The translations under genes and the position numbers were made by a program. DNA of 64,000 nt from Sycobia sp. Sy_11 (lineage: Eukaryota > Arthropoda > Insecta > Hymenoptera > Epichrysomallidae). The stretch lies in assembly GCA_018907035.1 (NCBI GenBank), contig JACCIC010000015.1:1032501-1096500 (forward strand), written 5' to 3'. Within the stretch, counting starts at the first letter, position 1; the number at the start of each line of letters is the position of its first letter. The notes below the pieces were generated by a model. The model did not search any database and was not told where the DNA came from. It was given only the letters and a program-made list of their open reading frames with translations. This document shows, piece by piece, positions 27,084 through 42,744 of the stretch.

Positions 27084-29201
27084 AGAAAAACGGTGCTGCT
27101 TCTCCTTCCTCACTTTTATTATTATAATACTATAGAGCGAGAAAGCCGAATCGCGCGCATTATATTCACGAGCCACACGCTGCGTCCGGTGGCGTGTATA
27201 CATGCATAAGTAGATGCACGCCGAGTATAATGGGATGGACCCGTTATGTGTTCATATATATATATATATGAACTTCTCGTTTATAATCCATACATAAGGC
27301 GAAGAGTAGGCGGTCCGCGAGCTCTTTTTTTTCTTCTTCCGGTGGGGATCGATTTAAATCGAGAGTATTTTTTTTTTATTGGTAATTATGCCGGGATTGT
27401 GCTACGGATATTTTTTATTTATTTCAGAAAAGCAACGCGAATTCAGTGTGATCGAAAAATATATACGTGTACGACCGAGTGCGCGCGTACTTATACATGA
27501 TTTACGGAGAGATTACGGCACTGAATAGATTTATATAGCCATTGGTATGAAATACGCGACTCTATCGTGCAGCGATAATTTTCTTCTTTCTTTTATTTTT
27601 CTTATTCAGTTTGATGAACTTGTATTTATACAGGGTGGGCCATTTTAATAGACGCGCTAAAGTATCTTGATTTCATAAGTCAAGCATAAAGGAAAAAACG
27701 ATTTCAGTCAGAATTGTTTGAAATAAATAACTTCGATTGTGTAGTGAATTTTCGTATCTTTTTCCAAATACGAACTCGTAACTTTTGACGGCGGTATCCA
27801 ATAGAGAAGATGATTTTATTTCTAATTTCATTGCTTTTAAAAATTTTATTTATTTTACCTAACAATTCCTCCCCGTTCGGTATCCGAGTTTCATAATAAG
27901 TATTCCGATCTTGAAAATAATTACCGTGGCCTTTAAATTATCTTAAAAGTTGACCCCACAAAGGTCAGCTTTACGAGTACAGCCAAACGATCTCTATTGT
28001 TCTAAATTGCTTTTATGCAGATACGTTCTTTTTATACTGATCATATCAGTCGAGATACTCTAAAACGTAGATTAAAACGGTCCACTCCGTTTCTACTAAA
28101 AAAATATTCTTAACCTTTTTTTTAAATTCAGTCAGAAATTTTAATGCTGATAGCTGAAACTTCCTTAATTAAACCATAAATTGTAATGTATAATATCTAG
28201 CTTTATATTTCTTGGTATCTTTCTGTATTACTTGGAAAAGTATACATTTCTTTCGTAATAATATGTCCTTCGGTAAAAAACAGAATTTTCTTATGCGTTT
28301 ATCACTTGCAGAGTGTGAAGGTCTTTGTGCAATTACTTAAATAATTATAGTTACATAATATTTTTTTACAAATCAATCAATATATGCTTATTATATAGAC
28401 TATTTTTAATAAAAAAGCTTCTAAAGATTATCCTTTAAATGTTTATTCGAATAGTTATTATTTCATGGAAGTATAGATTTTCTTCATTTTGTCTACATTT
28501 CACTAATTGTAAAATTGTAATTCACGAAAATCTTTTCAAAATTCACAATCATACTTCCCGCTTCTGTCTTAATTAAGCATCCTTGAAATATTCTCAATAG
28601 GTAAGAATTTTCATAATTATCGTTATAGTAATTTTTTACTCGACGCGATGTTTTGATATGGCAATTGAGTAGTTTCGGCACCGGCACCGTGAATGATTTT
28701 TAGATTGAAATTTTTTTCCATTCCGATCATTCAAAATGATTGTTGAAGTCTTAAACAAAAAGCACGGTATTGAATTTTCTTAAAACGATAATTAGTTCAG
28801 TTAATATAGAAGAATTCAAAGTTGCAAAACAATGAAAGTAACTTACGAAAATCAGTTTTTTAAACATGCATTTTCGGATGATGTTAGCCCTTCGAATATT
28901 TTTTGCTCAAGATCGTTTCATTTCGATTTTTTAGTCAGAAAATTTTTCTGCGATGTAATATACTAAATTAATCCTGATTATTTCAGCAACGCTCTTCTTG
29001 TTTTCTTTTTATTATTTATTTATTTTTTTTTTTTTAGCAACGAAAGACCTCCGCATTTTGTTATTCTACGAGTCGAAATATACAAAAAAATCTCTGCTGC
29101 CTTCACACGGGGGCGGGGCTCTATATTATTATTATGCAAACGGGACGGGTGCCCCTGCAAGTACTATATGTAAATCGGCACCCTATAAATTACTATAGTT
29201 A

Positions 29202-29247
<46 letters not shown>

Positions 29248-31616
29248 GCACCTCCGACACCTGCTGCTGCTGCTTCGGCCCGGCGGGCTGCCACGCGGCC
29301 TGCGGCTGCTGTCCCAGATCCTCGTAATCGTCGTAATAGTAGGCGTCCTCGTAGAGGCCGCCGTCAGCGCCGCCCGCCGCCCCGGACTCCTCGGCCTTGG
29401 GCTGCCTGTGGGCCGGGGCCGGCGGTCCCGCGGTGGCCGACGGGGACGAACGTGGCCCCGGCTCCTCCGCCTCCTCGTCGTAGTACTCGTCGTCGTAGTA
29501 CTCGGCGGAGGTGCGCTGGGGCTCCTGGCGGGGGGCCCGCGAGTGCGGCGGCTGCTGCTGCTGCTGCTGCTGCTGCTGTGGCCGAAGCGACGACTGACCT
29601 GCGAGGTTAAAGAGGCGATGGTCAGCGGAAACTTCTTTATTCTTTTATAGAGACTGCCGAGTCAGAGGTTTTCGCTTTTTACTAAGATGACTTTTATAGT
29701 CCCTATCGATTTTATCGGACGTGGGCGACTGCTATATATATACATATATGTATTATTGAAATAAACGATCGTGAGACCTTCCATGAACTATAATGTTTTT
29801 GCCGAGTTCCACATACGTCAGTGTGTGAATTTAAAGGTTTTAAGAAAATTGCTCGGAATTTCGAAATTATTCTGGCAATTTGCAGATTTTTAAAAAAGAA
29901 CGATTGGCTAGTGTACGATATTCTCACGGAGGTTCTATTGTTCTAAGGTAGACATTTAAAGAATTAAAGCAGCGATTTTAAACTTTACTAAAATGTATAA
30001 GACATAATGAACTTTAAAAGAGACACATTTCATCGTTCATGCATGCGTAAATTTTAGGGTTTTTTCATTGATTTAATCTGGAAATGATAATTGAATTTTT
30101 GTTTGTTCATTAATTTATTTTTTTAAACCGGTAAATATAACAGAATGGCATATTTTTATACTAAAATAGATAGATCATTACATCTAGAAAAAAAGAAGAA
30201 AGTGGATAAGGAAACAATTACGAATAATTGAAACTCTAATATAATAATTATTATTGTATTCATTTCAGAAAGGTAGTAAAACTCTAAGCAATAGCTGTCA
30301 CATTAGTAAATTTAATATATTTATTATGCTAATATTCAGACGTGCATGATATTTCAGACGAGCGCACATAATTATTCCTCATTTATACCATCAAATTTTC
30401 ATGTATGACCATTGCAAATCCATTTATAATTCTTCTATTTGATATTATTAATTTGGAATTATTGAGTGGAGCATTCAATATTATTATAGTCACAACATAA
30501 CTGTTTTGATGACTTACAGTTTGATTTATTTGGATATCGGTATGATCTTATTAAAATTTTACTAATTTTCATAAAATTATTAGAAGATAGTAAGAAACCA
30601 TTTGTTAATTCATTGTAATAAAAAATTTGTTGCCGCATGTTCTGAATGGCTATAGAGATTCGAAATTTTGCCAGAAGAATAAACTGCCAAATTATTTGAT
30701 TTAATTTTTATTAAGCTTATCATTTGTTTCAATATATTTCACCAAATCTTTATTCTGAAAATAAGAGGAAATTCAAATAAAACTTTACTTAAGATTTATT
30801 CAAATCAGTTAGTTAAAATCAACAAGGAATCTGCTTAATTTAAATACAGCTTTATTTTATCAAACGCTTAGTTATCATAATACTGATTCATAAATTCGAT
30901 TTATTTATTCAACTGAATCATTTCATTCGAATTCCTGGACTAAATGTTTATTTCGATTTACAAAATATTTTTTTCATTGTCGAGTGCATTCTTTAATTAG
31001 TTTTATAATTAATCTTGATTAAGATGCTAATCAATGTTAAATTATTCTATGTCAGCCCTATTTGAAACAATATAAAACTGACTGCCATATATTGTACTAT
31101 ATGCAATAAAACCATCTTAATTCAAAACAAATGAGATAAAGTTTTTCCAGTTATTGAATTGGATCATTTTTCCTAATTCGGTACTTCAATTTTTTGTTGT
31201 TTTTTTATTCTATTAACAGTCGTGTTAAAGCTTTTGCAATATGAAATAATTTAATTCAGCAAACTTTTTGTTAGTACCTTTGTTTGTAGTCGTTTGTGTT
31301 ATGTATACATTCGATAGATCTGTATACCATTAAATTTACCCGAAACTAACACACGAGATCACAAGGAATAATCTGACCGACTTTCAGCAATTTCTCTACA
31401 GATCCTGTCAGTCCCTATCCTTTTTTTTTGTTTAAGGGCCAGTGGCCATTACCGCGCACACATAGATAATGCACGAGAAAACGGATGTAGCGCTAAGAGA
31501 AAAAAAAACGAAATAAATGCAAAGTCGGAGACGCAGTTTTTTTTTGCAGCGCGCCAACGATCGGTAGAAGTGGAGCGCGGGGTTGCTTTTGCGAAATTGC
31601 ATATATCTATATGTTT

Positions 31617-31665
<49 letters not shown>

Positions 31666-31903
31666 AGTTGCGTAACGGGATTCATGTATCTACTAGTCGC
31701 GCGAACGAATTACACGAAGTGCATCGGAAGCGTTTGAATTCTTATACGGATTTACTGGGCTATTTGTAATGTCAGACCGGCGATTTCATTTTACGGCCAT
31801 TTTTTGCTTTCCTCGCCTGCGGCGTTAATATTCATCGGGGTATACGTGAAAATTCAACGCAAGAAATTAAAACAGCGCCGCGCGCAATTAGAAAGCCGGG
31901 TTA

Positions 31904-31934
<31 letters not shown>

Positions 31935-32560
31935 TACGATTGTTTTATATTTTACCGCTAATAAATTACAATCTGATCAGTATCGTTTGATTGACTATTA
32001 TTGTTAGTTATTCCGTTTTTAATCCTTTTATTTTGTTTCTTATTACATGTATTGATACAGCTTTTTATCTAGATAAAAGTATATAAATAGAAGATAATTT
32101 CCGAGATTTATTTACAATTTTTGCTGACATTTATTTAATCAGCCTGTAAAGGACATTAATTTTATATAGTTTTGGACTATTTGAATGGATCAAAATTATG
32201 ATAAAGTTAACTCGTCACTTTGCGCGTCCTTGGCTACTTAAAAACGTCCCTTTCGATTATTTATAATAACTCGACGTACGCGAAAACGAGATTTGCCAAT
32301 TATTCGACCTAATCGGAGGAGCGATCTGTGGAACAACAAATGAAACGAGGTGACAAGCACCTCGATAAATCACGATGGTCTGTGGGTATTTTACACAAAA
32401 AATAGAACGGATCGATGAATCGATAACGTACTCAGCGCTGATTGAGAAAGCTTGAGAACCAATGTGCAAGCTCGCTGGGCGTTTTCGATTTGTTTCAATT
32501 ACTCACGTATTGAGATCGACTGCGAGCCAAGTCACGAATAATGAGTGATTACATGCAGGT

Positions 32561-32599
<39 letters not shown>

Positions 32600-33918
32600 A
32601 AAACAGGAAATTGATAGCCACTAGAGCGCGGAATAGTGCGCTTTTCAACAACAAAAAAGAACAACAAAAATTGAAGTCACCCAGAAGTTGAAAGTGCATA
32701 CTGCATACTATAAAATATACGCATTTAACGAAATTGTCAATTTTATGAAGAACGAGTGAAACTTTTCGCGACAAACAATAATGATTTTTTTTATAATTGC
32801 TTCGTAGATGTAGGCACACTAAGCAACAAGATAATGGCAAAATATTAAATTATCTACTTGTATCCGAATCTGTGCTCACAATTGTTTGAGATATTGATCG
32901 TATAAATCAACTGAGATATCGTATCTTAAATATTTAAAAAGAAAATTAACTTTATGTTTAATGTTATGTATAATTAAACTGGGCTTTTTTTTACAAATAT
33001 ATTGTAAAAACGGTCTAAACTGTAAGCTGTCCTCTTTTCAATAACTGGACTTTGTTTCAGTATCTTTTTTCCCTTTGTGGACGAACGAAAAATTTGAAAT
33101 GTCTTTTTTACTTATTCGTACACATCGAATAGAGGCAAAAATAATAGGTACTGTCTTTTATTATACACTATCAAATAAGTCAATACAAAGTGAAATAAAA
33201 CCTTTAAGCCGACCAATTCTACAGATCTCCATTGTAGAATTCGAAAATCGTAGTCCCAAAAAGAAGGGCAAGTTTCCATTTATCATATCTTGATCGAAAG
33301 AAGAAAAAAATGTTTCCAACAAATTCGGCAGGATTTAAAAAAAAAACAGCCGATTCTTTGATGTATTTCCAATATTTTAATGGTAAACAAGAATATTACC
33401 CAATAATTTTATTTCCTCTAACCTCAAGTATACGGAGAGCAAGGTGCTTTTCGCACTTTTACGCCCGAATATATGTTGAGAACGTGATGCAATCCGACTG
33501 TCCCGAGGCCACGTCCGAATTCGGTGCACTAAAAATCCTTTTCATGTGTTATACCCCATTTTCCGTTAGTATAAAAATCCGGTCAAATTGCAGTTAGCCA
33601 GCGGCATTTAGTTTAATTACATTTATTTATCGAAATCTCCTTTTCATCCGTCGCATTTGCAATTTGCAAAGAGCGATTACATTCCTTAACCTCATTACCC
33701 TTCCGGCGCGTGCGCGCGCGCACGCAATCCGAGGAAGTATTCAGAATTCAGTAGTAAACTGCCCGAGCCGTTCGGCCAAGGCCGGATGCGCGCTCGCCTA
33801 CTCGTACCTACATATAGATAGATATATACACAATTGCAGGTCGCCTTATCGTTTAATTGGCCTTAATCGCTTGATTATCGGTGCTTCTGGACTCTCGAAT
33901 ATATAATGGAACAAATGG

Positions 33919-33969
<51 letters not shown>

Positions 33970-34071
33970 TCACAATTATGGCGATGCTGATTCATTGGTC
34001 GATCGTGTAGGTGGCCACGGGCTGTAGCGGGAATTTTTTTCAATCACTATACATACCTGTATATGTAAATG

Positions 34072-34121
<50 letters not shown>

Positions 34122-34236
34122 CTACACATATATCGTTACACTGTTTTGTAATACCACAGTGGCCGGTGCTTTTCTCTTTATGCTTTGATCACTCGGCGGG
34201 AGATGAAAATTGCTACCGCAACGCGAGTAATTCATA

Positions 34237-34267
<31 letters not shown>

Positions 34268-34888
34268 GTGTCCGTATACCTGTACCTGTGAGTATGCGCG
34301 ATGCCGCGGCTTTGATGTTAAAGACAAAGAGGGGAGAGCGAGTAGAGAGAGAAAGAGAGAGAGAGAGAGAGTGCGAGAGAGGGTGAGAGAAGGGGGGAGT
34401 GCAGAGTGTACTCGGCCGTGCCAATGTTAAAGAGACTCAAGATTTTTCATAGGCTTTTATATATTTATTCGCGAATTGCTTAATATTTATGGACGTTTAC
34501 CGGGAAGAAAAAGGCAGCTGGACGATTTTCTTGTCGAATATTACGTGCGATTATTGTTATTGTGAAATTCGGCAAATTGGAAATATCGAGGGCAATGCTC
34601 GCGAAGCAATGTACGATAATTCTTATAGTTGGATTTAAATTTATCGGTTATATTTTCATATGAGTTTACGAGTTTCATCGTTATTCAAAATACTGCTCTT
34701 TCAACATTTGTAATTTATAATTAAAATAATAAGAATAATAATAATACTAATAATAATGTAATTATTTTGACATATATGAACATTTTAAAAATAAGTTGTA
34801 CCAAAACAGTGGGATTTGTATAAAAATCGGCTACAATCACTGCCTGGTATTTATCACTCGCGCTAAAGGTAAATATTATTTCAACAGA

Positions 34889-34938
<50 letters not shown>

Positions 34939-36595
34939 TACTATACAAAATTGTGCAATATTATTATATATCTCGCGTCGTATCAACATTCGTAAAATTA
35001 TACTTTATAATGTCGAAGAAACGAGTCGTGTCGCAATCGTTCGATAAATCAACTAATAAGCACAACTTTTAATAATTTACAAATAACGAATGTTAGCGTA
35101 CACTTTAAACTGTGCAGAGGCATTTATTTGAGTATCACTCTCAACAATATATTCATTGTTTTTTTTTTTTTAAATAACGCCGGACAATACCTCTTCAATT
35201 CTTCTGTATCCTGCAAGTCGTCATTGAACATTGTCGTATACGTATACAAAAATTGTTATGATGTTTTGAAAAAAAATGTAAAAAAAAAATTATGAGCATG
35301 ACTTTTGCTATGTAGATTTTAATATGCAGTGTATGAAATAAAAATTGATAACAGGTTAAAATTGTTACAGTAAGTAACAATATTCTTATTGTTTCGTTTC
35401 ATATTAGAATGAAAGTATGTTTATTAGTACTCTTAAGTTTATCTTACGTCAGATTATTTCAACATCAATTTACTTAATTTATCTATGCTAATTAATTATG
35501 TTAAATCATTACGATCATTGCGACAACAGTGGGCAAAAGTAAATTTGCAATTTTTCAAAATTATCTGCCGCTTGTGCCAATATGGCGCACAAACGAGATC
35601 TGCTTGATACGCATCGATGTCATTTCGACAGAATATACAGGTTTCCAGTATTATGGAGTCAGTATAGGATCGGTTTCATTACAAAATCTGCACGATTAGA
35701 ATTACGGATAAAATTATTCATGCTCTACTTCGTCCTACGGTGTTTCTATATATATATATTACTAAAATTCTCAATTTTTCTTTAGATTATTCTTTGAATC
35801 TCAAGATGAATTAATTTGTAAATGAGTAAATTCTATAGTTCCTCTCGCTGGCTAAGACAAAATAATCGATTTCCTAATTTGATGGATCGCCGTAGCTGAT
35901 GAAACTATTTCTGGGGGTATAACGAACGAATCTTAATAATTTATAGGATATAACTTTTAAATACTTACACGATAATTTACAGTCGGAATTTTGAGAGATT
36001 GAGAAATGGAGAAATTGGATTGTTTTATTGTGATGCCATTTTTATTTATAATAAGAATGTGAATAAAAAATGTATATACACTCTGAATCGTTATAGAGAC
36101 TTATGAGACTGAGACATAAGTGAGTGATATTTGAAGTTTAGCATAAAAATCATTCTCTAAATTAATTTACACGCATGTAATCGAGACTGTGAAAAATTCC
36201 ATATTATAGCGACAAATCAATAATTTAAGAATTATCGTATGAAATATATAGAGATTTTCCGAGATTTTCACACATTCCTTGTATCGATACTGTAAGAAGG
36301 ACAAAAAATGTTGATACTTTTATTATAATTGACTGACAATATTTAGAATTTTTGATGGTCTGCTTTACAATTCATACGTGTAATAAGTGCAGATCGACAG
36401 AATCGACTAATTTATCAATATATAGACTACAAAAGGACTCTTTTTTTTCTATCGGATAACAGTAACCAGTTTTTAAAAAATCTACACCGTATTTCATTCT
36501 CTCGCTGAAACGTTACATTTCCAATCGACTTCCGGTCACGTTTGTCTATATATGTAATACCCGATCTATCGTAACAGTACGTAAACGTAACATGC

Positions 36596-36651
<56 letters not shown>

Positions 36652-36860
36652 CGCAGAAAAACAGTCGAATCGAAGAAAACGCGGAGAGATCATTAACCGC
36701 GCGACGAAACGGTTCCAATATATATATATATACAGGCAGTTCAGTGGCCAGCGCTACATCAGAAGTGAATTTCGCCCGGTGTACATTACCGTATGCCTGC
36801 CTCTCGTAATGTCCCGTTAATGAGACACGCTCGTACGTGAAGGAATTATATCGCGTTCCA

Positions 36861-36917
<57 letters not shown>

Positions 36918-38458
36918 GTCTCGTTGTTGACGCGGAATATAACATACATGCGCAACGAGGAAGGAGGGAATGAGGAACCGAGGGAGAAGAACAAAAAAAG
37001 GAAGAAACCAGCAGCGTACCCATAGAGATTGCAAGGCGGGCGGGCTTTGATTCACCGCCGCTTCGGGGCCAGTCGTCCGTTTTCTTCTTCTTCTTATTTT
37101 TTTCCCCTATTTTTTTTTCTCTCTTTCTTTCTCGAGATTTTTCTCACGTAGTCACGCGTAACTCTTTCGACCCGCGGACGACGATACCGCGCGAAGAGTC
37201 GAGCGGGTTGGGGTGGGGGGCGGGAGTGGTTAAGAGGGCGCTTTATTACGGGCGCCCGATTTACGGAGCCGGCGAAACTTCGCTCCATAATACGTGTCCT
37301 GGATGTTAATGGTCGATATATCGGAACGGGAAAATATCTCCTTCTTTTTTTTTTTATTTCCGAAGCGTTAAATTCTACAATACGTATATTTGTTTTAACG
37401 ATAATATATAGAGATCGGTGATTATTGTCGTTTTCTCGTTTTTGCGATAATCTATCGTGTAATAATAAGGAATGGTCAAAAGGGACGAAGTTTATAACTG
37501 ATTTGGAAATGGAATTCGCGTATATAAATATGAATATTTTATAGATACAATTGATTCCTTTAAATGGCAAACTTAGATAAACTATCGTTCTGTAAAAAAT
37601 GTAAAATGTACCAAGTGAGAAAAGTATATATTTATTGATAATTATTTTAGACGAATATTTGATGAAAAGTGGAACGTGTAAAAAGTGAACTTCAGCTACA
37701 CGAGCATCAGATGAATATGTGATAGGCTTTCGATAAATTAATTTACAAAGAATTGCATCAGTTAATGACTCTCAGCATGGAATTTTGTTGCGAAATTGTG
37801 TACGGCAATTATTGAAAGAACTTACTTGCCACATACATGGTATATATCGCGCCTTTGTTAATCGGCAAAATTTTTTGTAAATTCACCGTTCGATTATCAA
37901 AAGTTCAGCATAGGCCGTTGCAAGAATCCAAATGGAAATGATATGAAATTTATGAATTTATTTTTCAAGGAAAATAGAAGATTGTATTTCTAATAATGAA
38001 CGACGCATTTTTAAAGGTTACCAACAATGGCATGACTATTGGAGTGTCGATATGAATTTTTTCAAAAATTATCAAAAACTATCATACGTTAATGCAGACG
38101 ACGAGCTAATTACCAAGGTCATCATTGACATGCATACAGTGTCAACGGATAGTACTATATACAATTACATTTCAATGGCGCGTGATGGACGAACGGTCAG
38201 AAAATTTTACACAGATTTCACTGTGCCGAGAAATGGCACAGAATTACTGGGCATACGGAAATAAATTTCCAATTCGCCTTTAATTATAATACAGTTTCAG
38301 TCGGTAATTGAAGCGCTCGTATAGATATGGAAAAAGCGCTTTTCTCTCCTGATTGAGCAACCATCAAGTGTTACTTCGGGATGACAAGTCATTTACCAAT
38401 TATTATCCGATTTTAACTTATAACACTTCAATCGATATTTCTATCTATTTATCTATAT

Positions 38459-38507
<49 letters not shown>

Positions 38508-38795
38508 CATGCTCGCACGCCCCCATATTACCATTGGCTTTTATTATTCCAACAAAAATCGAGCCCGCATACGAGCCGCGAGCGTCGTGAATCGCGCATT
38601 AATGAATAATGAACGACTGCATTATGCAACGAGACGTGGCCGTTTTAACACTCGTATTGAATGGAAGGTGCGCGCGTTGCGCGTATTAGATCGCAAGAAA
38701 TATATAATTACCCCGTGGTTGGAGGGAAAGAAGGTATAGGTCTCGCATTTATTCGGTATTCGAGTATGATGCATACGAAATGTTTACAACATATA

Positions 38796-38846
<51 letters not shown>

Positions 38847-39457
38847 ATTGAGTATTTATGTACTTAAAGTTCGCGTATTTCAACCGTTGATAAATGTTTC
38901 TATGACTTCGTACATGATCAAATTATATATGCATAAAAAGTATATAATAGAAACGAACAGCTTTCTTTATTATATATTGTTAATTATTATTAATATTTTA
39001 AATAAGATAATCACTGTTGTGAAACGTTGGAAAATAGGACGACGACGAGTAAAAATCAATATAAATGAATTATCATGCATTGACATATTTGATATTTTAG
39101 AAAATTCTAGTAACAAGTTGGAATGACAGAAAATTAAACGTAAGAAAGAGCGAAATCAAAACTGTAAATAACAATGAAATGTGTAAACATGATATTTAGT
39201 TGAAACAATTAATTCCAATGATTGCAACTGGACATTTGGATTTCTTGCGTCGATTTTATGTTTAATTCGAATTGTAATTCGCTCTTATACGCCGGGCAAT
39301 CGTAAGACTACTGGGAGATTAGCCGAAAGCGCCGGGTCGAAATCCGTCTGCGCAATTCGGCCCAGTAAAAAACAGAAGCGAACCGTAAAACTAGGTAATT
39401 CGACTCAAAAAGGAGGACAAAATAAAAAGCTTTTACGCAATTAATTGGCGATATAAG

Positions 39458-39493
<36 letters not shown>

Positions 39494-39617
39494 CGATATA
39501 CTTCTCGGTGTGTTCGCCATATTATTAAACGACTGGTAATATATTAAATCAAGCGGACAGCAAAGAGAATCTTGCTTTACCCAGCCACTGTATATATCAA
39601 CGGTGTAAAGTGCGTAG

Positions 39618-39675
<58 letters not shown>

Positions 39676-39774
39676 AATTGGAGCAGGCTGTCTGGCTCAA
39701 CCTGTTGGGTACTACAGAAATATCAAGGGAGCATATAATAAATTTCCCAATATATTTTAGAGCGAAGTTCTATA

Positions 39775-39818
<44 letters not shown>

Positions 39819-40257
39819 ATTTATAGACATGCATAATACGACCAGCAAAAATCTACTATAATTATAATTTACAAAGGCAACCCACATTACATGGAACCAA
39901 TTACGTTACCGCGCGTGGGCTCATCTTTAAAGAAAATCTTTTACACTATATATAGTATATGTACGTTTATTATATGTTTAAGATTGTGGCATAAATGCGC
40001 GGGCGTTCGGTGTTGCTTGGCGCGTGCGCACACACATATGCACGTATGTGTGGCATACTCGAAGAAAAACGCAGAAATGTGCGCTGCGGCAACAGTAATC
40101 GCGAGAATGCTGCTGCCCCTGCTGGATCCCATCGATCATCCCTGGCGCGTTATCACCGCATGTGAGTTAATAGGTGTGCATATTATACATACGTTTGTAG
40201 GCGCGGATTTTGCTGGTATGTGGTCGGACGATAAAAGCTGAGAAAACAGATATAATA

Positions 40258-40307
<50 letters not shown>

Positions 40308-41273
40308 TATGAAAGGTGCTATTTCTTTGCAATACCGTGCATGTATATACATACGTGTATCCATACAAGGTGTCCCTTCAGTAATTGATCAACATAGCGA
40401 ATTGTTAACAAAAGCTAAAAATTATGTATATACAAAAAAAAAAATACTTAGTATCTATTTAATACGAGTTTTGTTTATGCGCTATATATGACAAATTTAT
40501 ATCTGACAGTAAAAATGAGCATATTATTATCTACGTTTAAGTGAATAATTTTATTACATTAATACGTTTGTACACTTTTACTTTTATTCCCTTCAGAATT
40601 AGAATAATACTGTTCGTTTTATAAATATCTAGTGATTACCTTTCTTTTTGTATATGTCGAAGTGAACCTGCCTTTTGACTGCTAAGCCGAGCAAGTGGCT
40701 TGGCGGGAAAGATTTCATAAAATCAGATACTTAATTCATATTCCTCATGAATATCTTCAAAAAGATTCTTATCAATATATTTCAGTTGGCTCGTTGTTGA
40801 TCGATTGCAGGTCAATTGTAATTTTTGTTAAACATCATAACGACTGTTTGAAAACAAATTAATTTGACATATTAAAACAGCCATGAATAATGGAATGAAT
40901 AAAGGAAGCTAATGAAATAATGGAAAAAATTTAACGTAACTCCGCACAAAATGCTGATTCTAGAAATTGGGAAATGAAACGGATTGGAGTTGAAGAATGC
41001 GGACGCGATTGAGGGGGGTGAAAACGTATGGTTTCGCTCGTCAGTTTCAATCGTAATAATATTAAAAAAAAATCACAAGTAAGTAGGAACACATGTAAGA
41101 TTCGATATATGAAATATGCGATATCGGTCCATTTCAAACCATCAATAATTGACTAACAATGATACCAATCGAATCTGACGAATACGGATAGTCACGATGG
41201 AATCTCCATCTCAATTCATTTTAATCAAAATGGAAGGGGATAGGGGGCTATCCAGTAAACTTTTAAAGGCTGA

Positions 41274-41312
<39 letters not shown>

Positions 41313-41637
41313 CCAAAAAACAATCCGCAACTGTCCTGAAAAGTTTGTATCCTATACTTTTCCATACAAATTATCCTGAGCAATCCTCACTGCTCTATGC
41401 GTTGAGGAATTTTGCCTCGAGAACACCGTGTATACGAGCGGCAGTTTCTATAGTCACGCTGGTATATAATAATATAATGCAAGCACGCGTCGCGCGCACA
41501 CAGAACTGTATGTCTATATAAATATACACGTACATGCATAGACGAATTTACAGCTGCTCGCAGTGGTTATATGGTTATACATATCGTGACTGAAAAGTCG
41601 GATAACCATAGGTACATATTAATAAAAAAAACCATAG

Positions 41638-41688
<51 letters not shown>

Positions 41689-41883
41689 CGTAGACCTCGC
41701 CGCGCCAGCCTTTGTTCCATTCCGGAGCCGTGCGCGCGACCGCGACCCGCAGCTCGCGCCGGCGCGACGCGACACCAAGAAAGGTGCGCGCACCGTAGCG
41801 CGCGGGGCCGCCTCGCCCGTCCGTTCCGCGGTTTCTGCAGGCTCGTGCGCGGGGCATTCTATAGCCGACTCCCTCGCAACTAT

Positions 41884-41953
<70 letters not shown>

Positions 41954-42046
41954 TTCTTTACCTCCGTCTCTCTCATTTCTCTCGCGGCCATGTGCATGCC
42001 TGATTTTTCTCCTTCTCCTCCTCTACCTTCTCCTCCTACAATTTAT

Positions 42047-42103
<57 letters not shown>

Positions 42104-42178
42104 GTCATCGTTGCGTTCTTGGGCGAATTGCACAATATCTTTCCATTGTCGATCTCGCATCCATGAATATGTGCGTGC

Positions 42179-42230
<52 letters not shown>

Positions 42231-42692
42231 TGACGTGCATAGGTAGGTTGATGGGTGGCTCGTGCAACGGAGTCATAAAATAACACAAAGATGGGGAAGC
42301 TGGTTGGTGAGAGGGATCGCGTTTTCAGACGAAACGTGGGCAAAACCGACGGTCCGGGGTCGATTGTACTGGCAGGGGAGGAGGAAGGCTCGTGTCGATC
42401 GTCGATCCTGTATCGGTGATTTCCAAAGGTACGTGTATGTAGATCCAGGGTATATAGATGACGTGTTAAATGAGCATCATATCATCATCTTACACAGGTC
42501 AATATTGACGTCATGGGGAATAAACGGATGCAGGTGATCGCGCTCTCCGGTCATGCTTACCAAACACCTGACCGACGATTGGCGTATACATGAAATGCAC
42601 ATGCGGAGGTATAAACAGGAACTGGAAGTTTTGAATTTTTATTGGATTGCACGTAATATATATTTATATACATACATATATATGTATGTATA

Positions 42693-42744
<52 letters not shown>

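Larger units (their letters stand above)
24792..29251 (-). other. Intron 2 of the mucin-like gene
   Basis: A 4.5 kb intron containing a hAT-like element (24992-25839), a long (GT)n array (25955-26012), (AT)n arrays at 26380-26428, 26860-26914, 27019-27080 and 29204-29242, and a sequence at about 27632 beginning ACAGGGTGGGCC that resembles a transposon end. Confidence 0.7.

Noticed and set aside
26853..27209. Tyr-Ile repeat ORFs here and at many other AT arrays
   Set aside because: Translations of (AT)n microsatellites, not proteins.
36997..37570. GC-rich patch and 158-codon minus ORF in intron 1
   Set aside because: Low-complexity Arg/Lys-rich end, no acceptor/donor pair, and its phase is not needed to join exons 1 and 2.
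39241..39360. tRNA-like text (a GGTCGAAATCC-style T-arm near 39338)
   Set aside because: The box B spacing has an extra base, no acceptor stem pairs, and no convincing box A was found.
39891..40241. Plus-strand 116-codon ORF with a GTGAGT near its end
   Set aside because: Composition is uneven, no acceptor precedes it, the frame runs through AC-rich repeat text, and no family was recognised.
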